Shown here: piece after piece, positions 58,988-64,000 of the stretch
How positions within the stretch are numbered: position 1 is the stretch's first letter
Layout of the letters: each line of letters begins with the position of its first letter
DNA from: Alopecurus myosuroides
Taxonomy: Eukaryota > Streptophyta > Magnoliopsida > Poales > Poaceae
Length of the DNA: 64,000 nucleotides
Assembly: GCA_028641055.1 (NCBI GenBank)
Contig: CM054061.1
Location: 28,507,523 to 28,571,522, forward strand
Direction of reading: 5' to 3'
Notes under the pieces: generated by a model
The model's database searches: none
Seen by the model: the letters and a program-made list of their open reading frames with translations, nothing else
Told to the model about the DNA's origin: nothing
Program-made: the position numbers and the translations under genes

Positions 58988-59790
58988 TTCAAAACAGATA
59001 ACAAAGTTCATATTTGAGTAAAACACAAAATTTTAGGTGGATTACATGTTTCACTTGTTGAAAAAAGGATTTGGAATAACTTATTTATGAATTAAACAAG
59101 TGTAAGCAAGAATTAAATGAAATTAATTCAAACATGAACTTATTTGAATTTTTATTTGTTCAAAGCATTAAACCAAATTCATATTTGAAAATTTTATACT
59201 TTTAGGGTAGGAAAACATATTTTATATGTCCCAAAAGAATTTGTTTTGATCAAGTTATGAAATTACCAATTTTAAATGAATTAAACAAGGTTTAAATTAC
59301 TTAACCAATTTTAATTATTCAAAACAGAAAACAAAGTTTATATTTGGAAAGAGGGTTTAATTTTGCATGGAAAACATATTTCATTTGTGGAAATTGGATT
59401 TAAAATGAGCAAGTTATTATTTTGGCAATTTTAAATGCATTAAACAAGAAACAGTTGTTTTCAGCAATTTAAATTATTCAAAACAGCAAACAAAATTTAT
59501 ATTTGGAAAGTACATGAAAAGTTGATTGGAAAACATATTTAGTTTGTGGAATTTGGAATTTTTATGCCCAAGTTATGAATTTTGCAAAATTAAGTGATTT
59601 AAACAAGAATTCAAATGTTTCACCAATTTAAAATATTCAAAACAGTAAACAAATTTTATATTTGGATATAACATTTAATTTGGGACAGAAAACATATTTA
59701 AAAAGTTAAATTTGGAGTTAAAATGATTTTCTTATGCAATTTACAAAATTTGGTGTAAAACTGCCATTTTATGAATCTAGGGTCTTGGAA
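58988..59790. repeat. Tandem array of about 159-bp units in the solo LTR
   Basis: The landmark TTCAAAACAG(N)AAACAAA-TTTATATTTGG recurs with starts at 58988, 59159, 59318, 59477 and 59636: spacings of 171, 159, 159 and 159. The rest of each unit (GGAAAACATATTT..., GCATTAAACAAG...) also recurs with divergence. Confidence 0.75.
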
Positions 59791-59902
59791 ATTATTTTTA
59801 CAGGGGCTAGATATAATTTACAAGGGCCTATGTGTGATTCGGAGATGTTTCTGTACCAAAACAAAGCAAAATAAAAGTTTTTTGGTTTAATTGAGGGAGG
59901 GG

Positions 59903-60075
59903 GGACTCGAACCCAAGCCCTCCTGCTGTGAGTTTGGGGGCTAACCAGTGGGGTGTGTTGCGAGTTGGTGATAGGAGAGGCATATGTGGCGGGTTATGGT
60001 GCAACACTGCGGTTAACTGAACTAAAACGAAGAGAAAAGGAGCAGAAAAGAGTGGGGGGGGCTGGGATTCGATCC
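59903..60075 (-). other. Two tRNA B-box-like motifs in the solo LTR
   Basis: On the minus strand GGTTCGAGTCC (59903-59913) and GGATCGAATCC (60065-60075) match the RNA polymerase III B-box (the second with one change). Each is preceded about 45-55 bases upstream by a CACTGGTT-containing stretch. No complete tRNA fold is present. Confidence 0.45.
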
Positions 60076-60684
60076 CCCCACCTCTGGCTTGCGTGAAGGG
60101 TGCAGGAACCAGTGTGGTGTGCGTGTGCTTGTGACAGGAAGGGGTGAGGATAAGGTGTGGCTGCGGGCTGGTTTTCTCTGAATCTAACTGTACGTAACCT
60201 GTACCATGGCGGACAGAAACGAGGGGGGTCGACGAGGCCATGGCGGCTGCTGCTCGCCGGAGGGACGCCGGCCGTGGGGTGTGTGGCTGCTGCGGCCAAG
60301 GGAGAGGGAGGAGGCGAGTGGGGGGAGCGATCGGAGGTCTCACCTCGAGCCAGGAGGAGGCGCACGGGGAAGGGCGGACAGCAGGGAGCGGTCGGTGCAG
60401 ATCGTGGGCAGCAGAGGTGGCGACATGGACATGGCGGCAGCGCTCGGAGGCTCTCCGGCCAGCGCCGAGGGCACGGCGAGGGAGATGGAGCCGTGGCGGT
60501 TCCATTCCCGCCGCTTGCACGGCCGGAGGGGCCCCGGACGGCCGGCGACCACCGGAGGAGGAGCTTCGGTTCCGTTTGGTGCAGATACAGGGAAAAGAGA
60601 GAGCAGAGGGAGGAGAGGAAGAAGGTGGCGGGGAGAGGGAAGAAGGAGGGAGAGAGATGGAGGGGAAAACCCTAGGGGGGTAGG

Positions 60685-60692
60685 CTATATAG
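60685..60692 (-). promoter_or_regulatory. Possible TATA box of the solo LTR
   Basis: CTATATAG is palindromic. On the minus strand it is followed by CCTAGGGTTTTCCCC and a CTCTCTCCCTCC tract resembling plant 5' leaders. Confidence 0.4.
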
Positions 60693-61534
60693 GGGAAGGT
60701 GAGCGTTGTTGGCCGTCCCCTCTGTTACTGCCATTGACGTGGACAGCAGCATCGAGCTGCCGTACGAAGAAGATGATGGGAAGGGGTATCGGGCCAGAAA
60801 GGAAAAGGCCTGGGGGGAAAAAGGTATTGGGCTTCTAGGGGGAAATTGGGCTGGCTGCTGTGCTCTCTCTCTCCCCTTTTCTATTTTGTTTTTCTCTTTT
60901 GTTTTTTGTAGCAAGAAGAAATTGGAAGGAATAGATGCTTTGGGTTTGCCAAAAAAATTACAGAAAAATTTGGGTAGCATAAATAGGTTAAACACAACCC
61001 AAAACCAAGTTTGGAAATCAAAGACATTTATATTTTTGGTGCTGTTTGGAATTAGTTCAAATTTAGAGGTATTTTGTTATTAAATAAAATAATATTGAAA
61101 ACAAAGTGCTTAATAGGGTGAACCCTATTGATTAAAGTGATTAAAATGATTTGATTGGTTTAGAGATTTCCATAGATTCAAAGTGGTTCTGTTTGATGCA
61201 TTGGGTTTGAGTTTGAAATTTGATTTGGATTTAATTGATTGAATTAATTGTTTGATTAAAACCAACAATTTAATAAGTGATCATTATGGATTAAAAGAAA
61301 ACATTTTGGTTGTTTCTATTTGTGATTTTTATTTCAAAGGTTGTAACAGAACAAGTATGAAAACAAAGCATTGGAAATTGTTTGATTTTCATTGTGAAAA
61401 CAATTAAGAACAGATGCAAAACAAATGGTAAACAAGGCAAACAAAGGAAAATAAATATGATGCCATGATGCAATACTTTAATAACAAGAAATCAAACATT
61501 CTAAATGGTAGGTTTTTATACTTGGGCTGTTACA

Positions 61535-61728
61535 GAGTGATACCGCTCCAGCGTCGCTCCCACAAGATGTGCTACATGGAAGGAAGCCGGGACTGCACGA
61601 GGACCACCACCTTCGAGCTCAGCACCGCTGATGTGGCCATCTGGGCGAGATCCATCATGCAGACAACCCTCTCCGACACCTGGCAGTATGGCTTCGTGCC
61701 GTACAACCGCTCCAAGCGAATCGAACAG
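61535..61728 (+). pseudogene. Element A gag-like ORF, continuation after the insertion
   Basis: Reads IPLQRRSHKMCYMEGSRDCT, TTTFELSTADVAIWARSIMQ and TLSDTWQYGFVPYNRSKRIE. It ends at a donor, CAG then GTTAGT, at 61729. Joined to 56756 across the solo LTR it restores the family order. Confidence 0.65.
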
Positions 61729-62073
61729 GTTAGTCTTCTATGCTTTTGCTTTTGCACTTAGATACCGAGTAGGTGGCTTTCCAGCTTAGTATGCTTAGTC
61801 TTTGCATGCTGCACCGAGTAGAACAACATAAACATCATGTTGGCCTTATGTGCTTTGTATCTGCACGCTGTGTCGAGTAGAACACCTTAGCTGAATATGC
61901 TTTGTGTTTGCATGCTATACCGGGTAGAACTCCTTAGCCTTATATGCTTTGTGTTTGCATGCTGTACCGGGTAGAACTCCTTAGCCTTATATGCTTTGTG
62001 TTTGCATGCTATGCCAGGTAGAACTCCTTAGGTTAGAACTCAACTTACTCGTGCCATCTGCTTGCCTTTTCAG
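61729..62073 (+). repeat. Intron with 47-bp tandem repeat
   Basis: The intron (GTTAGT ... CTTTTCAG) contains about five degenerate copies of a unit with TTAGCCTTATATGCTTTGTG and ACCGGGTAGAACTCC. Starts at 61934 and 61981 are exactly 47 bp apart; earlier copies are more diverged (from 61763). Confidence 0.75.
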
Positions 62074-62286
62074 CACATCGATCGCCAGGCAGAGGAAGAT
62101 GATGAGGTCTTCGAGTCCAATTGGCATAGCGACAGAGAAGAGGATGACGAGACCGCCTACGACACTCAGGACACCCTCTGCATCCCTCATGCCAACCAGC
62201 CTGGTAAGCACCAAGTTGATGCCTCTATCCGGGACTGGTCTGAGGACGACGAAGGTGACCAAGTTCGCTTTTCTGACCGCGAGTAG
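62074..62286 (+). pseudogene. Element A ORF, acidic exon
   Basis: HIDRQAEEDDEVFESNWHSD ... VRFSDRE then TAG. Strongly acidic. The stop at 62284-62286 or an unusual donor near it precedes the next open segment; the join is not resolved. Confidence 0.5.
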
Positions 62287-62337
62287 CGCAATCTTACTTC
62301 CTTTTCTGTTTCTCAATTTCTTTTTCTCTTCTACCCT

Positions 62338-63480
62338 GCAGAGGATCCTGAGCTGAACGAGGAGGACAAGGAGCCCATCGATGTCCAGCCTCTCTCAGTG
62401 GCTGCTCCCACCACTCGGAAGAGGACGGGTAGCGGTGCCCAAGAACCCGCTGCCAAGAAGCCCATGAAAACCGAGAAGAAGAAGATCACCACCGCCAGAA
62501 GGCAACCCCCACCCGCAAAGGGTAAGTTGTTCCAACCGAGTTCCACTCTGCTGCCGCTTCTTGCTATGCTCTTCCCCTCCTCTTTTTCTGAACTCCCTTT
62601 CTCTTCCAGCGCCCCTCTGGCCGCTGACGCTGCCGCAGCTCCCACTAGCTCCAAGAGGAAATCTGTCATAGACCTCAAGAAGCTCGTCGAGCTCTCCGAG
62701 GATGAGGATGAGCCATCACCGCAGGATAGGACGCGTGCGCCCTCTCCTATGAAGCTGGAAGAACAAGACATCGGCGCCGAGAACACGGGCGCTGGTGACC
62801 AAGATGCCGAGAACCTGGAGCAGCAGACCGATGCGTACTAGAGTGCGCAGGATGCTGCTCAGAATGAGACGCCTCCCTCTCCCCCAGCTACCTCAGCTGG
62901 GGAGAACGCTGAACAAGATGCCGAGAACCAAGACCGTGCCGCCCTTGAGCGGCCAGATGACAACACCGAGCAGCAGGAAGAACAAGCTACAGTTCAAGAT
63001 GACCCCGCGGCCAGGCCGCGGGTAGAAGAAACAGTAGACGCAACTCCTGATCCCGCTGCCGAGCAGCGGGTAGAGAAGACCGTGGAGGAGCCTGTTCTCC
63101 AGAGCCAAGCGCAGCCAGACGCTGCGCAGGGTAGCCGGCCCCTTGTGCCGCCTAACCAACAGGCTACTCCACCAACTGCACCAAGCCCTCCCCCAAAACA
63201 GAAGACGACCAAGACTGCTTCTCAACTGATGCCTCCGCCCGCTTCACGCCAAGCGCCTCCGTCCGCTTCTCGGGCGGACACTGGCAAGAAGTCCGCCAAG
63301 CCCGAAGCTACTGTTGTTCGGAAGAACCCTCCGTGCAAGGTCACACAGTACGCGGATCTGATGCCACCGCCCAAGGCGCCAAAGAGCACGCAACTCACCA
63401 TTGGTGCTGCCGCTGGATCTGCTGGCCCGGGCGAAGGGTCGAGTGCTGGAGGCGTTGCCGCGCACAAGGGAGCTGGCCAT
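62338..63480 (+). pseudogene. Element A ORF, low-complexity middle part
   Basis: Open pieces read EDPELNEEDKEPIDVQPLSV, KRTGSGAQEPAAKKPMK, SSKRKSVIDLKKLVELSEDE, then a TAG at 62839-62841. It continues ENQDRAALERPDDNTEQQEE and a Pro-, Ala- and Gln-rich stretch ending CKVTQYADLMPPPKAPKSTQ. GGGTAAGT (62519-62526) and CTCTTCCAG (62601-62609) look like an intron, but the phases do not join cleanly. Such linkers sit between the N- and C-terminal parts of these proteins. Confidence 0.45.
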
Positions 63481-63890
63481 CATATCTGCTGGAGGTGTCC
63501 CAGCAGCATAACAACTCTTTGGCCAAGGGAGAGAAGCGGCTTTCCGCCCTGAAGGAAGGCCAGGCTAGGGATGTGGATGCCAAGCTCAAAGCCAAGAAAC
63601 CCATTGATTTCCACTCTCGTGTTGAGGGTGAGGACAAGATCGAATCAGAGGGGCTGACCGCTATCCTGGACCGGGTAGGCTTCGTGGACAAGATCTGGGA
63701 GAGCGATGCTCACGGTATCGAGAAGTGGAACGGCAGCACTCTAGCCGCCGCAGTGGACCACTACCGCATTGATTGGAACAAGGCCGACATCGGCTCTGTT
63801 CCAATGACCATCGCCTCTGACACCTGCACACTAGCCGAGAAGCTATTCTGCTTCCGCAAAGCCGCCGAGGACATTGAGCAAACATATGCT
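63481..63890 (+). pseudogene. Element A ORF, C-terminal part
   Basis: YLLEVSQQHNNSLAKGEKRL (coiled-coil-like), then DFHSRVEGEDKIESEGLTAI, ESDAHGIEKWNGSTLAAAVD and TLAEKLFCFRKAAEDIEQTY. It ends at a donor, GCT then GTAAGT, at about 63891. A frame change near 63470-63490 separates it from the preceding piece. The remainder lies beyond the window. Confidence 0.5.
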
Positions 63891-64000
63891 GTAAGTATCT
63901 CTTCCTTTTCTTGCTTTTCCGAGTTGCAGTTCTTCTTTTCTTCTTCTCTGCTTTTCTTCTCTTTCTCCTTAGCCACTCCCTAGTCCCCGAGATTCGGGCC

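Larger units (their letters stand above)
56762..61534 (-). mobile_element. Solo-LTR-like insertion, 4.77 kb
   Basis: Perfect GAGTG duplications lie at 56757-56761 and 61535-61539. Ends are TGTCGCACCCGG and CTTGGGCTGTTACA (TGTAACAGCCC on the minus strand). No internal repeat of the ends and no retroviral genes, so it is best read as a solo LTR. The minus orientation is favoured by a CTATATAG box (60685-60692) followed on that strand by a pyrimidine-rich leader. ORFs in the GC-rich block 59828-60838 occur in several frames and look like composition artefacts. Confidence 0.75.
54444..64000 (+). mobile_element. Element A: gypsy-type element with spliced gag-like ORF, runs off the window
   Basis: A TG...CA LTR at 54444-55319 (TGTCGTGG ... 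CCCCCGACA) is inserted in the large-LTR element. A leader and a multi-exon ORF follow. The N-terminal part matches plant proteins annotated as putative gypsy-type transposon. It is split by a solo-LTR-like insertion at 56762-61534. No RT or integrase is reached before the window ends. Confidence 0.7.

Noticed and set aside
59828..60838. ORFs of 120-230 codons on both strands of the solo LTR
   Set aside because: GC-rich composition gives open frames in five phases at once; no domain or signal is visible.

Overview
This window is a piece of a large, repeat-packed grass genome. The transposon families look like those of Triticeae and their pooid relatives (wheat, barley, rye, Aegilops, oat). I judge this from remembered LTR ends (TGATACGTC..., TGTAACATCCC...), Athila-type primer-binding sites (TGGCGCCGTTGCCGGGGAG and its complement), and a CACTA element with CACTAGTACAGA ends. 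I find no intact host gene, rRNA gene, functional tRNA gene or CRISPR array. Nearly everything is transposable element, nested several layers deep. Family names cannot be settled without a repeat library.

Layout from left to right. (1) 1-2156 is the 3' part of a long LTR; a second copy of the family lies at 47909-54443. Two LTR scraps follow to 2590. (2) 2730-23273 is an old Athila-lineage Ty3/gypsy element (element 1) with a near-perfect target duplication (GCATG/GCAGG). It has decayed gag, protease, a tandemly duplicated reverse transcriptase, RNase H and integrase. Its 3' LTR is split by element B (12755-22300, minus strand, perfect CCAGG duplication), which has gag, protease and an Athila-ORF1-like reading frame but no reverse transcriptase or integrase. 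(3) 23274-25904 is unassigned sequence plus another LTR fragment. (4) 25905-46286 is element C (minus strand), a non-autonomous gypsy-like element whose only sizeable ORF encodes an acidic protein of unknown function. One of its LTRs is split by a complete 14.0-kb CACTA DNA transposon (26191-40231, GAA duplication, 12-bp perfect terminal inverted repeats).

(5) 46287-47908 is a spliced gag-like gene of another gypsy-type element (D), cut off by a non-autonomous large-LTR element (47909 to beyond 54443; 4.35-kb LTR, only about 0.94 kb between LTRs, tRNA-iMet primer site). Its 3' LTR is broken by element A (54444 to the window end). A's gag-like ORF is in turn split by a 4.77-kb solo-LTR-like insertion (56762-61534, perfect GAGTG duplication). 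The order of insertion is therefore D, then the large-LTR element, then A, then the solo LTR.

The CACTA element deserves most attention. It carries a TNP2-type transposase gene broken by one missing base, and a second multi-exon gene (Transposase_24-like) ending in a Ulp1-like fold that has lost its catalytic His and Cys. Three arrays of inverted subterminal repeats are present: one at each end and one internal. The right-end and internal arrays each sit just upstream of a gene. A segment that looks like the promoter, 5' UTR and first codons of a host B3-domain transcription-factor gene lies antisense in the second gene's 3-kb first intron. A tRNA-like remnant is also present.
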